A DNA stretch of 64,000 bases. Origin: Bacillota bacterium. GTDB lineage: Bacteria > Bacillota > TC1. Positions 17,264 through 26,074 of this stretch are shown here, piece after piece (position 1 is the first letter of the stretch; each line of letters begins with the position of its first letter). A program made the position numbers and the translations under genes. A model generated the notes under the pieces. The model was given only the letters and a program-made list of their open reading frames with translations, made no database searches and was not told the DNA's origin. The DNA is taken from contig JAQUGR010000002.1 of assembly GCA_028683955.1 (NCBI GenBank), positions 62,001-126,000 on the forward strand. Direction: 5' to 3'.

Positions 17264-18655
17264 ATGAAAGAATTATATAGAAAAATTAAAAAAATAGATA
17301 AATTATTACAAATGCCTGAATTTAAGGGACTTAGAGATATTTATAGTGATGCTTATTTAATGGATTCTATTAAAGAAGCAGTAAAAATGGTTCGTACTCA
17401 AATTAATGAAAATATAATTACTGATGAAAATAATATTGATTCAGCAATAGTTTCTGAAACGATAAAAAATATAACACTTGAACAGAAACCCAACCTGCGA
17501 AAAGTTCTAAACTGTACTGGCACAGTACTTCATACAAATTTAGGAAGAGCTATTCTATCAGATAGAGCCAAAGAGTCATTAAATAATTTATCAGATCAAT
17601 ATTCAAATTTAGAGCTAAATTTAATTACTGGTAAAAGAGGTTCCAGGTATGATCATATAACGAGTATTCTTAAAAAACTTACTGGTTGTGAGGATGCTCT
17701 AGTAGTAAATAATAATGCTGCAGCTGTTCTACTTGTACTAACCGCTCTAAGTAAAGGTAAAGAAGCCATAGTTTCAAGAGGAGAACTTGTAGAAATTGGT
17801 GGTTCCTTTAGAATACCAAATGTTATGGATTTTGGAGGAGCAATATTAAAAGAAGTTGGAACAACAAACAAAACCCATCTTTTTGATTATGAAAACGCCA
17901 TTAACAAAGAAACCGGACTATTAGTTAAGGTACATAATAGTAATTACACTATAAAAGGCTTTACTCAATCAATTCCAACTGAAGAGCTTGTACCTTTAAG
18001 TAAAAAGAAAAGGGTGCCAATTTATTATGATCTTGGCAGTGGAGCTCTTTTTGATTTTAGCCCTTATGGTATTCAAGAACCAACTGTCAAATCCTTAATT
18101 AAAAGCGGTGTTGACATACTTTCCTTTAGTGGAGACAAACTTCTAGGAGGTCCACAAGGAGGAATAATTATTGGTAAGAAAAAACTTATTGATAAAATAA
18201 AGAAAAACCAATTATTAAGAGCAATAAGAGTTGATAAATTAACCTTGTCCGCTTTAGAAGGTACCCTAATAGAGTATCTTGATATGGGAAAAGTTAAAAC
18301 TAATAATCCTACTATTAATATGTTAACAGTAGATTTAGTGACGCTAGAAAAAAAAGCTAAAGTTTTACAAGAAATGTTTAAAACAGAAAACATATTATTT
18401 GATATTAAGAAGTTAAATTCCTTATCTGGTGGGGGTTCCCTGCCTGATAAAAAATTTCCATCATTTTGCCTTGTATTAGATGTAACCGAGGATGTAAGCA
18501 TACCTGAATTAGTAGAGAATTTAAGATTTAATAAAATACCAATGCTTGTTAGAGTAAAAGACAATAAACTAATAATGGACTTAAGAACAATAAAAGAAGA
18601 GGATTTCCAAATGCTAGTAGAAGAATTTTCAAAAGTATATAATGGTACAATATAA
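17264..18655 (+). CDS. selA: L-seryl-tRNA(Sec) selenium transferase
   Basis: PLP-dependent enzyme that converts seryl-tRNA(Sec) to selenocysteinyl-tRNA(Sec) using selenophosphate. The 463-aa protein has the N-terminal tRNA-binding region, LNCTGTVLHTNLGRA near 82-96 and the PLP lysine in FSGDKLLGGPQGG near 289-301. It overlaps selB by one base. selD and tRNA(Sec) are not in the window and must lie elsewhere. Confidence 0.97.
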   Translation: MKELYRKIKKIDKLLQMPEFKGLRDIYSDAYLMDSIKEAVKMVRTQINENIITDENNIDSAIVSETIKNITLEQKPNLRKVLNCTGTVLHTNLGRAILSDRAKESLNNLSDQYSNLELNLITGKRGSRYDHITSILKKLTGCEDALVVNNNAAAVLLVLTALSKGKEAIVSRGELVEIGGSFRIPNVMDFGGAILKEVGTTNKTHLFDYENAINKETGLLVKVHNSNYTIKGFTQSIPTEELVPLSKKKRVPIYYDLGSGALFDFSPYGIQEPTVKSLIKSGVDILSFSGDKLLGGPQGGIIIGKKKLIDKIKKNQLLRAIRVDKLTLSALEGTLIEYLDMGKVKTNNPTINMLTVDLVTLEKKAKVLQEMFKTENILFDIKKLNSLSGGGSLPDKKFPSFCLVLDVTEDVSIPELVENLRFNKIPMLVRVKDNKLIMDLRTIKEEDFQMLVEEFSKVYNGTI

Positions 18656-20538
18656 TGAGCTTTTATATTGTAGGTACAGCAGGTCATATAGACCACGGTA
18701 AAACTGAACTATCTAAAGCTCTAACTGGTATACAAACTGATAGACTAAAAGAAGAACAACAAAGAGGTATGTCAATTAAACTTGGCTTTGCGCCTCTAGT
18801 TCTTAATGAAACAATAACCCTAGGTCTTGTAGATGTACCAGGTCATGAAAAATTCATACAACAAATGCTCTCAGGAGCTTCAGGTATGGATTTAGTACTC
18901 ATAGTAATATCAGCAACTGAAGGTATCATGCCACAAACCAAAGAACATATAGATATAATTTCTTTATTGGGAATTAAGAATATCATTGTTGCTTTAACAA
19001 AAAAAAGTCTTGTAGATGATGATTTTTTAGAGTTAGTAACTGATGATGTTAGAGATTATCTAAAAAAAAGGGACTTTATTGACACTCCAATAATTGCAGT
19101 AGACAGTATAACACTAGATGGTATAGCTGAATTGAAAACAAGGTTACAAGAAATGGTAGAAAACTTACCACCTAAAGAACTTGGAAACTTTCCTAGACTT
19201 CCAATTGATAGAGTTTTCACTCTTCAAGGACATGGAACAATCGTAACTGGCACACTTTGGAGCGGAGAGATTTCTAAGGGAGATATGTTAAAAGTCTTTC
19301 CAATTGATCAAAAGGTAAAAGTTAGAAACGTTCAAGTACATAATAATAATGTTGAAACCGCTTTTGCAGGACAAAGAGTAGCCCTGAATTTACCAGATCT
19401 TTCTATTAATGAAATTCCTTCAGGTTCAGTCCTTTTAAAAGAGAATATTATTCAACCAACTTTCAAAGTCTCTGGTATTTTTAACTTACTTAAAGATAAA
19501 CACAGCATGCATAATCTTGAAAAGGTTAGAATACATTTAGGAACAGGTGAAACATCAGGTAAATTAATACTTCTAGAAAGTGATGAAATTTATCCAGGTG
19601 AAAAAAAACTTGCTGGTCTTTATTTAGATAACCCATTAGGAACAATTTTGGGAGATACTTTAATCATTAGAAAAGAAAATGGTAGTGAAACACTAGGTGG
19701 CTTTAGAATAATTGAAGTTTTTCCTAGTAAATTTAAAAGATTAGACAAGTCATTCATAACAGATTTAAAGAAAAAAGCAGAAGGTTCCTTAGATGATAAA
19801 TTATTAGCAATTATTAGTAGATTTCCTTTCATTACTCTTTCAGAATTATCTATGAAAATGGCAATTAGCAAGGATGAAATAAAAGAATTAGTAAATAACA
19901 ATATTGATTTGATAATAGAATTTGAAAACCAATATCTTATATTAGAAAAGAAAAATAGCTTGATAGAAGAGATTGTTATATATCTTAGGTCTAAATTAGC
20001 CCAGACACCACTGGTTGTCGGTGTTAGTAAGGAAGAAATACGATCAAAATTCTTCAAAGACTATAGTCAAAAAACCTTTAATGGTATAATTAAAATAATT
20101 ATTGGTGATAAACTTGAGCTAGTCGGTGAAATCATAAAAGAAACTGGTTATAACGTGAGTTTAACTGATGAAGATACAAAAATAATAGATCGAATTCTTA
20201 CACTTTATAATAAAGATGGCTTGAATTCAAAAAATATTAAAGAAACATCAGAGTTTTTGAAGATGCCTGTTGAGATATATTTAAAATATCATAATTTTCT
20301 CTTAGAAACAGGTAAACTGGTAAAAATTGATGAAAATATTTATCTTTCAAGTACGGTATATGAGGAGGCTATTAAAAAAATCATAGACTATTTCTTAATT
20401 AATGAATTTATTGAGATAAGTAGTGCAAAAGATTTACTTAATACATCCAGAAAATATATAGTTCCTTTTTTGGAACACTTAGACTACAAAAAAATTACAA
20501 GAAGAGTAGAAAATAAAAGGGTATTAACAAGGAGGTAA
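18655..20538 (+). CDS. selB: Selenocysteine-specific elongation factor SelB (atypical G4 motif)
   Basis: GTPase that delivers Sec-tRNA to UGA codons followed by a SECIS hairpin (627 aa). Visible: G1 [14 protein letters not shown]2 region [11 protein letters not shown]3 DVPGHEKF, the EF-Tu-like domains 2-3, and the C-terminal winged-helix repeats that read SECIS. The G4 motif, usually T/N-K-x-D, reads TKKS at residues 115-118 (Ser codon 19006-19008), so the guanine-specifying Asp is absent. The reading frame is intact across the eight-A run there. It is coupled to selA and followed by yajQ with AAGGAGG overlapping the end. Confidence 0.95.
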   Translation: MSFYIVGTAGHIDHGKTELSKALTGIQTDRLKEEQQRGMSIKLGFAPLVLNETITLGLVDVPGHEKFIQQMLSGASGMDLVLIVISATEGIMPQTKEHIDIISLLGIKNIIVALTKKSLVDDDFLELVTDDVRDYLKKRDFIDTPIIAVDSITLDGIAELKTRLQEMVENLPPKELGNFPRLPIDRVFTLQGHGTIVTGTLWSGEISKGDMLKVFPIDQKVKVRNVQVHNNNVETAFAGQRVALNLPDLSINEIPSGSVLLKENIIQPTFKVSGIFNLLKDKHSMHNLEKVRIHLGTGETSGKLILLESDEIYPGEKKLAGLYLDNPLGTILGDTLIIRKENGSETLGGFRIIEVFPSKFKRLDKSFITDLKKKAEGSLDDKLLAIISRFPFITLSELSMKMAISKDEIKELVNNNIDLIIEFENQYLILEKKNSLIEEIVIYLRSKLAQTPLVVGVSKEEIRSKFFKDYSQKTFNGIIKIIIGDKLELVGEIIKETGYNVSLTDEDTKIIDRILTLYNKDGLNSKNIKETSEFLKMPVEIYLKYHNFLLETGKLVKIDENIYLSSTVYEEAIKKIIDYFLINEFIEISSAKDLLNTSRKYIVPFLEHLDYKKITRRVENKRVLTRR

Positions 20539-20540
20539 AA

Positions 20541-21035
20541 ATGGCTAAAGATTCATCATTCGATATTGTCTCAGAATTCGATATGCAAGAAATGGACAAT
20601 GCAATTAACCAAACAAAAAAAGAAATAATAACTAGGTATGACTTTAAAGGTTCAAAAGCAGAAGTAAATCTAACAAAAGAATCTATAACACTTTCAGCAG
20701 AAAATGATAGTAAAATTAATGCTATGGTAGATATACTTCAGTCAAAAGCTATTAAAAGAGGCTTATCTTTAAAAATCTTTGATTATAGCAAAATTGAAAC
20801 AACAGCTGGTTCCATGGTTAAACAAACCATAACTTTAAAACAAGGAATTAGCCAAGATATTGCAAAGAAGATAATTAAAGAAATAAAAGAAAGTAAATTA
20901 AAAGTTCAAAGTCAGATACAAGGGGATGTTGTAAGAGTTACTGCTAAAAATATTGATGATTTACAAACTGTAATCGCCATGCTAAAAGAAAAAGATTTAG
21001 ATATTCCTCTACAATTTATAAATTTTAGATCTTAA
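20541..21035 (+). CDS. yajQ: YajQ-family nucleotide-binding protein
   Basis: A 164-aa member of the YajQ/UPF0234 family, starting [21 protein letters not shown] and containing [12 protein letters not shown]; the family binds nucleotides and some members bind cyclic di-GMP. The precise role is unknown here. It follows selB by two bases, with AAGGAGG inside the selB end, so it is probably in the same transcript. Confidence 0.93.
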   Translation: MAKDSSFDIVSEFDMQEMDNAINQTKKEIITRYDFKGSKAEVNLTKESITLSAENDSKINAMVDILQSKAIKRGLSLKIFDYSKIETTAGSMVKQTITLKQGISQDIAKKIIKEIKESKLKVQSQIQGDVVRVTAKNIDDLQTVIAMLKEKDLDIPLQFINFRS

Positions 21036-21045
21036 GGAGAATAAA

Positions 21046-21588
21046 ATGGCTATATTTATTGATTTCCTATTACTGGCTATTTATTTTGTGACTGTAATCA
21101 TTTGTTATAAAAGGGGTTTCTTTAGAGGACTTTTAGGTATAGCAAAGATTGTCTTCACATTTATTGGTACATACTATCTACAAATATTATTAAGCCCTGT
21201 ACTAGATAGTTATATACCTAAAAATATTAAACTACCTGATGCTATAAGCGGTAATTTTATAGATCAAATATTCCAAACTCTTTTGAGTAGATTTGCATCT
21301 ACTATAGTTATCTTTATAGCTGTCTTTTTAATAATGACCTTGCTTAGTAATTTTATACTAAGCCTACTTGAAGGCTTTATTCTTACTAAAATAATTAATA
21401 GAATTGGCGGTCTAATAGTAGGTTTATTATTAGGTGTAATAATAGTAATTATTTCAAGTTATATTATTTCAATAATACTACTATATAATAATTCTACAAC
21501 AGGCATAGTTATTATAAATGAATCACATATACTAAAAATATTTGTTGAAAATAATATTCAACTTTTAGTCCAAATGATTAGTAGGTAG
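21046..21588 (+). CDS. CvpA-family membrane protein
   Basis: A 180-aa protein with four predicted transmembrane helices (about 3-20, 26-46, 80-105, 120-150), matching the CvpA/colicin V production family (YshB type). The molecular function is unknown; relatives influence envelope homeostasis. It lies between yajQ and pfkA in a tight plus-strand cluster. Confidence 0.8.
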   Translation: MAIFIDFLLLAIYFVTVIICYKRGFFRGLLGIAKIVFTFIGTYYLQILLSPVLDSYIPKNIKLPDAISGNFIDQIFQTLLSRFASTIVIFIAVFLIMTLLSNFILSLLEGFILTKIINRIGGLIVGLLLGVIIVIISSYIISIILLYNNSTTGIVIINESHILKIFVENNIQLLVQMISR

Positions 21589-21597
21589 GTGAAGAAT

Positions 21598-22644
21598 ATG
21601 AAAAAAATAGGTATACTTACCTCGGGTGGTGATGCTCCAGGTTTAAATGCTGCAATAAGGGGTGTTGTCAAATCTGCAAAAGAACATCATAATATGGAAA
21701 CCATTGGCTTCTATTTTGGCTTTGGAGGTTTAATAGATAATAACTTCACCAATATTAACGATACCTCTGGATTTTTAACAAAAGGTGGAACAATACTTAA
21801 AACATCAAGGATTAAACCATTTAAAGGTGAAGACAAGGATCAAAAATTAAAATCAATACTCCATAATTATAAAAGTCATGATTTAAGTGCCTTAGTTATC
21901 ATTGGTGGAAACGGAACACAAAAAACAGCATATAATTTATCTAAAGAATTAGGACTAAATATCATAACCTTACCTAAAACTATTGATAATGATATTGCTG
22001 GTACAGATGTTTCCTTTGGTTTTTCTTCTGCTGTTGATATTGCAACAGAAGCTATAGATAGGGTACATTCTACCGCCTCATCACATAATAGAGTCATGAT
22101 AGTTGAAGTAATGGGTCATAAGGCTGGCTGGATTGGACTACACGCCGGTTTATCAAGTGGAAGTGACATAATCCTTCTACCTGAAATTCCTTTCTCTTTT
22201 AAGAAGGTTTATGAAGCTATTAATAAAAGAGTTGAACAAAGAAAAAATTCAACAATAATCTGTGTTGCAGAAGGTGCCTTTAGTCATGATGAAATAGATT
22301 TATCACCTTCAGAACTAGCTAGTAAAAGAAAATTTAGAAGCATTGGACAGAGGCTTGCTAGAAAAATTGAAAAACATACACCTTATGAAAGCAGGCTGAC
22401 TGTTTTAGGTTATGTACAAAGAGGCGGTTCACCAAATGCCTTTGATAGAAATTTAGCAACTATTTTAGGTGCAAATGTAGCCAACCTTATAGAAGCTGAA
22501 AATTTTGGAAATATGGTTGGATATATTGATAATAAAGCTAAAACAGTCCCTTTAATTGAGGTAGCAGGGTATCTAAAAATTGTTGAAAAAGAAAATCCTG
22601 TACTTTCCGCTGCAAGATCAATAGGAATATCTTTTGGAGATTAA
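21598..22644 (+). CDS. pfkA: 6-phosphofructokinase (mixed Gly104/Lys124 type)
   Basis: Glycolytic phosphofructokinase (348 aa from the ATG at 21598, preferred over an upstream GTG because GGTGAAG precedes it). It shows LTSGGDAPGLNAAIRG (8-22), IIGGNGTQ (101-108), PKTIDND (126-132) and VEVMGHKAGWI. At the phosphodonor site the ATP-type glycine (GGNG) is combined with the PPi-type lysine (PKTIDND). That combination occurs in group III enzymes, some of which use ATP, so donor use should not be assumed. The Asp normally before that glycine is Asn. Confidence 0.93.
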   Translation: MKKIGILTSGGDAPGLNAAIRGVVKSAKEHHNMETIGFYFGFGGLIDNNFTNINDTSGFLTKGGTILKTSRIKPFKGEDKDQKLKSILHNYKSHDLSALVIIGGNGTQKTAYNLSKELGLNIITLPKTIDNDIAGTDVSFGFSSAVDIATEAIDRVHSTASSHNRVMIVEVMGHKAGWIGLHAGLSSGSDIILLPEIPFSFKKVYEAINKRVEQRKNSTIICVAEGAFSHDEIDLSPSELASKRKFRSIGQRLARKIEKHTPYESRLTVLGYVQRGGSPNAFDRNLATILGANVANLIEAENFGNMVGYIDNKAKTVPLIEVAGYLKIVEKENPVLSAARSIGISFGD

Positions 22645-22687
22645 TATATTTTTTATTAAAAATACTGTAAAAATAAATAAAAACTTG

Positions 22688-22693
22688 TATAAT
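22688..22693 (+). promoter_or_regulatory. Candidate -10 of the gcvH promoter
   Basis: TATAAT is preceded by a poor -35 (CTGTAA) 17 bases upstream. A promoter here would make gcvH monocistronic, since a terminator follows it. Confidence 0.45.
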
Positions 22694-22733
22694 GTAGGTA
22701 TATGTTTTAATTACAATTAGATGGAGGAATAAA

Positions 22734-23105
22734 ATGGAAAACTTGAGATTCACAAAAAACCACGAATGGGTTCGTTTAGAAGGCAACAAAGGCGTTGTAG
22801 GAATTAGTGACTATGCTCAACATGCAATGGGTGACGTTGTATTTGTAGAACTACCCGAATTAGATGCTGTCTTCAAACAAGATGACAACATTGCAACAAT
22901 AGAATCAGTTAAGGCTGTTTCTGATGTTTACTCACCAGTATCAGGAAAAGTTGTTGAAGTTAATACTGACTTAGAAGATGAGCCAGCAGCTATCAACGAA
23001 GATCCTTATAATAAAGGTTGGGTTTTCACACTAGAACTTGAAGATGCATCACAACTTGATTCATTAATGTCAAGCTCTGAATATGAAGAATTTATTAAAA
23101 AATAA
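22734..23105 (+). CDS. gcvH: Glycine cleavage system H protein (orphan)
   Basis: A 123-aa lipoyl-carrier protein with the lipoylation motif ATIESVKAVSDVYSP, Lys60 being the acceptor. A GGAGG site precedes the ATG. gcvT and gcvP are not nearby and the gene has its own candidate promoter and terminator, so GcvH may serve as a general lipoyl donor or carrier, with LipB-LipA (1971-3517) as the lipoylating enzymes. Codons here are richer in C (AAC, CAC) than in the downstream replication genes. Confidence 0.95.
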   Translation: MENLRFTKNHEWVRLEGNKGVVGISDYAQHAMGDVVFVELPELDAVFKQDDNIATIESVKAVSDVYSPVSGKVVEVNTDLEDEPAAINEDPYNKGWVFTLELEDASQLDSLMSSSEYEEFIKK

Positions 23106-23125
23106 TTTAAATTTAATTTAAATTT

Positions 23126-23157
23126 AAAAAAGAACAGGTTTTTACCTGTTCTTTTTT
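23126..23157 (+). terminator. Intrinsic terminator after gcvH
   Basis: AAAGAACAGGT pairs with ACCTGTTCTTT around a short T loop and runs into TTTTTT. It insulates the origin region from upstream head-on transcription. Confidence 0.9.
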
Positions 23158-23454
23158 AATTATAACAAAAAAAATATTTTATAAAATATTTTTATGTTTA
23201 TCGTCAGTAATTTTATATTAGCTGACCATTAGTCCCACCACTTAGACTTTTCCATTATTTCAAGACTTATTGAAAACTTTCCACAAAAAATTACCTCTTT
23301 TTTACAGTTGTAATTGTGGATAAATTTTGTTATCATTTTTTATACACCCTAAGTTATAGGGTTAATCAACACTTCGTATTTTTAATTGTGGATAACTATC
23401 TGTATAACTTGTACATTTATCCACAGCCCTTAATAAATCACAAGGAGTTATGCT
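23158..23454. other. oriC region upstream of dnaA with DnaA boxes
   Basis: This roughly 300-base AT-rich, gene-free region has three perfect DnaA boxes: TGTGGATAA at 23315-23323 and 23387-23395 (minus orientation) and TTATCCACA at 23417-23425 (plus orientation). CTTTCCACA at 23277-23285 is a 7/9 match. Plus-strand composition changes from C at or above G to G well above C at this point (see findings). The boxes overlap the dnaA leader, consistent with origin function and dnaA autoregulation. Confidence 0.9.
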
Positions 23455-24789
23455 ATGCCATTTGAATCAATCAATAATAATTTTACCAAACTTTTAAAAG
23501 AAAAAGTTAGCAATAAAAGCACTTATGATGCTTGGTTTAAAGATACCAATATCATAAAAGTTGAGTATGACAAAGCATATATTTCAGTTCCTAATAGCTT
23601 TGCAAAAAAATTCTTGTCTAAAAGTTATTATCATTTAATAAATGAAGTTGTAAATTTAACATGTGAAAAAGATTTAGATCTTGAATTTGTGGAAAACACT
23701 TCTGAGGAATATGTTAAAATTGTTAATAAAACAAAAAGTCATAATTTATCCAAGAATAATTTAAATCCAAAATATATTTTTGAAGATTTTGTTGTTGGGG
23801 AGAATAACCGTTTTGCCCATGCTGCAAGTTTAGCTGTAGCAGAAAATCCTGCCAAATTATATAATCCATTATATATTTATGGAGGAGTAGGTTTAGGTAA
23901 AACTCATTTAATGCATGCAATAGGTCACCACTATCAAGAATTAAATCCTAAAGCAAATGTACTTTATGTTTCTTCGGAAACATTTACAAATGACCTTATT
24001 AATTCTTTAAAAGATGGAAAAATAGAAAATTTTAGAAATAAATATAGAAATATAGATTTGCTCCTTATTGATGATATCCAATTTTTGGAAAATAAGGAAA
24101 AAACTCAAGATGAATTTTTTCATACCTTTAATACTTTAAAAGACTCAAATAGACAAATAGTAATATCAAGTGATGAGCCACCTTCAAAACTAAAAATTGA
24201 AGATAGACTAACTTCAAGATTCAGCTGGGGTCTTACCACAGATATTAGTCAACCAGACTTTGAAACTAGAGTAGCAATTTTAAGAAAAAAAGCTAGTATG
24301 GATGGAATTAAACTAAATGATGACATTTACTCTATGATTGCTAGTAAAATAACCTCGAATATTAGAGAATTAGAAGGTTCACTACTAAGAGTAGATGCTT
24401 ATGTGACACTTCATAATATAGACAAAAGAAAAATTGATGAAGCTTTTATTGATGAAACTTTAAAAGATATAACCAATAAACAAATTAAAATGAAATTAAA
24501 TGACCAAACTATAAAAAAAGCAGTAGCAACATTTTATGGTATTTCAGTAGAAGAAATGATTTCAAGAAGAAGATCTAGAAACATTTCATTTCCTAGACAA
24601 ATTGCTATGTATTTAATTAGAGAATTAACAGATTTTTCTCTTCCAAAAATTGGAGTTTCATTTGGTGGAAAAGATCATACCACTGTAATGCATGCCTGTG
24701 ATAAAATAGCTATATGCATAGAAACAAATCCAGAAATTAAACAAGTTGTAAATCAAATAAAGGAATCTTTAGAAACTGGAAAGTTTTAA
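23455..24789 (+). CDS. dnaA: Chromosomal replication initiator protein DnaA
   Basis: AAA+ initiator that binds DnaA boxes and opens oriC (444 aa). Domain I is at 1-80, a short linker follows, and domain III has Walker A GGVGLGKTHLM, Walker B LLIDDIQFL and the sensor region. Domain IV ends with the box-recognition motif GGKDHTTVMHA. AAGGAG is 8 bases before the ATG. It is preceded by the DnaA-box cluster and followed by dnaN after 155 bases. Confidence 0.98.
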   Translation: MPFESINNNFTKLLKEKVSNKSTYDAWFKDTNIIKVEYDKAYISVPNSFAKKFLSKSYYHLINEVVNLTCEKDLDLEFVENTSEEYVKIVNKTKSHNLSKNNLNPKYIFEDFVVGENNRFAHAASLAVAENPAKLYNPLYIYGGVGLGKTHLMHAIGHHYQELNPKANVLYVSSETFTNDLINSLKDGKIENFRNKYRNIDLLLIDDIQFLENKEKTQDEFFHTFNTLKDSNRQIVISSDEPPSKLKIEDRLTSRFSWGLTTDISQPDFETRVAILRKKASMDGIKLNDDIYSMIASKITSNIRELEGSLLRVDAYVTLHNIDKRKIDEAFIDETLKDITNKQIKMKLNDQTIKKAVATFYGISVEEMISRRRSRNISFPRQIAMYLIRELTDFSLPKIGVSFGGKDHTTVMHACDKIAICIETNPEIKQVVNQIKESLETGKF

Positions 24790-24944
24790 TTGTGTAAACT
24801 GTTAATAAGATGTACAAGTTACTAACAATTAGTACACATGCTAGAAACCTTGTAGTGTATAGTTTTTTTTAACTTATCAACAATGTTAACAATACTGATG
24901 ATGACTATGACTATAATTTTAAAAAAAAGAAAAGAGGACAAAAA
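24790..24944. other. dnaA-dnaN spacer, possible second origin subregion
   Basis: AT-rich spacer with a near-consensus DnaA box, TTATCAACA (24874-24882, 8/9), followed by a three-base-phased stretch (GATGATGACTATGACTAT at about 24897-24914) and an A-rich tract. In B. subtilis the unwinding region lies in this same spacer. The trinucleotide pattern only loosely resembles DnaA-trios, so unwinding here is a suggestion. Confidence 0.4.
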
Positions 24945-26063
24945 ATGAAATTCACTGTTAACCAAAAAGAATTATTAAACAATTTACTAATAGTGAACAA
25001 AGCCATATCAAGTAAAAATATACAACCTTTGTTAAGTGGAATTTATTTAGAAACTAAAGATGATAATAAATTAATCATCAGAGGTACTGATATGGAATTA
25101 GGAATTGAAAGTGAAATAGGAGCTTTAGTTGATGAAGCAGGAAAAATAGTTTTACCTTCAAAATATTTTGTTGAAATTGTAAGAAAGCTACCAATGGTTG
25201 ATTTAGAATTATCAACAGAAGAGAACAATCAAATAAAAATAGTATATGGTTCTTCAGAGATTAAATTAAATTATTATGAAGGTAGTGAATATCCTTCAAT
25301 ACATGACTTTATTGGAGAATGTGTATTAAAAATAAAAGGTGATGATTTAGTTAATGCAATATCATTATCTCAAGTTGTTGTATCAACTGATATGACAAGA
25401 CCTATTTTTACAGGAATTTTACTAGAAATAAAAAATGATAAATTAAATTTTGTTTCATCTGATACCCATAGATTATGCTATACATATATAGAAAATATAG
25501 AAAAAAATGTTGATGCATGGGAATCTATTGTACCGGCAAAGTCTTTAAAAGAAGTTGCTTATATAATTCATGAAGATGAAGAAATAGAAATTCATATTAC
25601 TTCAAATAGAATCTTGTTTAAATCAAGAAATATAAAAGTAACATCAAGACTTATCGAAGGTAAATTTGTAAATTATGAACAAGTTATACCAAAAGAATTT
25701 AATTCACAAATTAATATTATTAAAAAAAGCTTATTAGACTCACTTGAGAGAGCTTTTGTTTTAACAAGAGATGAAATTAAATCAAAATTAAATACAGTTA
25801 AATTTAATATAAAGGAAAAAGTATTAATAATTTCTTCAAGAGCATCTGAAGTTGGTGATATTTACGAAGAAATACCAATTTATTTACAAGGAAATGAAAT
25901 TGAATTAGGTTTTAATGGAAAGTACTTAATAGAAATATTAAGAAATATTGATGGAGAAGAAATTTCTATAAACTTAAATGATCCTCAAAGTCCTGGAATA
26001 ATAAAAGGGACACAAGGAAATGAAAAATTCATATATTTAATATTACCAGTAAGGTTACAATAA
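24945..26063 (+). CDS. dnaN: DNA polymerase III beta subunit (sliding clamp)
   Basis: Processivity clamp (372 aa, normal length) with three repeated clamp domains and the conserved C-terminal YLILPVRL that forms part of the partner-binding pocket. AAGAGG precedes the ATG. The yaaA-type S4 gene that often sits between dnaN and recF in Bacillota is absent. Confidence 0.97.
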   Translation: MKFTVNQKELLNNLLIVNKAISSKNIQPLLSGIYLETKDDNKLIIRGTDMELGIESEIGALVDEAGKIVLPSKYFVEIVRKLPMVDLELSTEENNQIKIVYGSSEIKLNYYEGSEYPSIHDFIGECVLKIKGDDLVNAISLSQVVVSTDMTRPIFTGILLEIKNDKLNFVSSDTHRLCYTYIENIEKNVDAWESIVPAKSLKEVAYIIHEDEEIEIHITSNRILFKSRNIKVTSRLIEGKFVNYEQVIPKEFNSQINIIKKSLLDSLERAFVLTRDEIKSKLNTVKFNIKEKVLIISSRASEVGDIYEEIPIYLQGNEIELGFNGKYLIEILRNIDGEEISINLNDPQSPGIIKGTQGNEKFIYLILPVRLQ

Positions 26064-26074
26064 TTGAGGTAAAA

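Noticed and set aside
18073-18696. Minus-strand frame of 207 codons opposite selA and the selB start
   Set aside because: It covers strongly conserved selA sequence in antisense with no start signals or recognisable domains.
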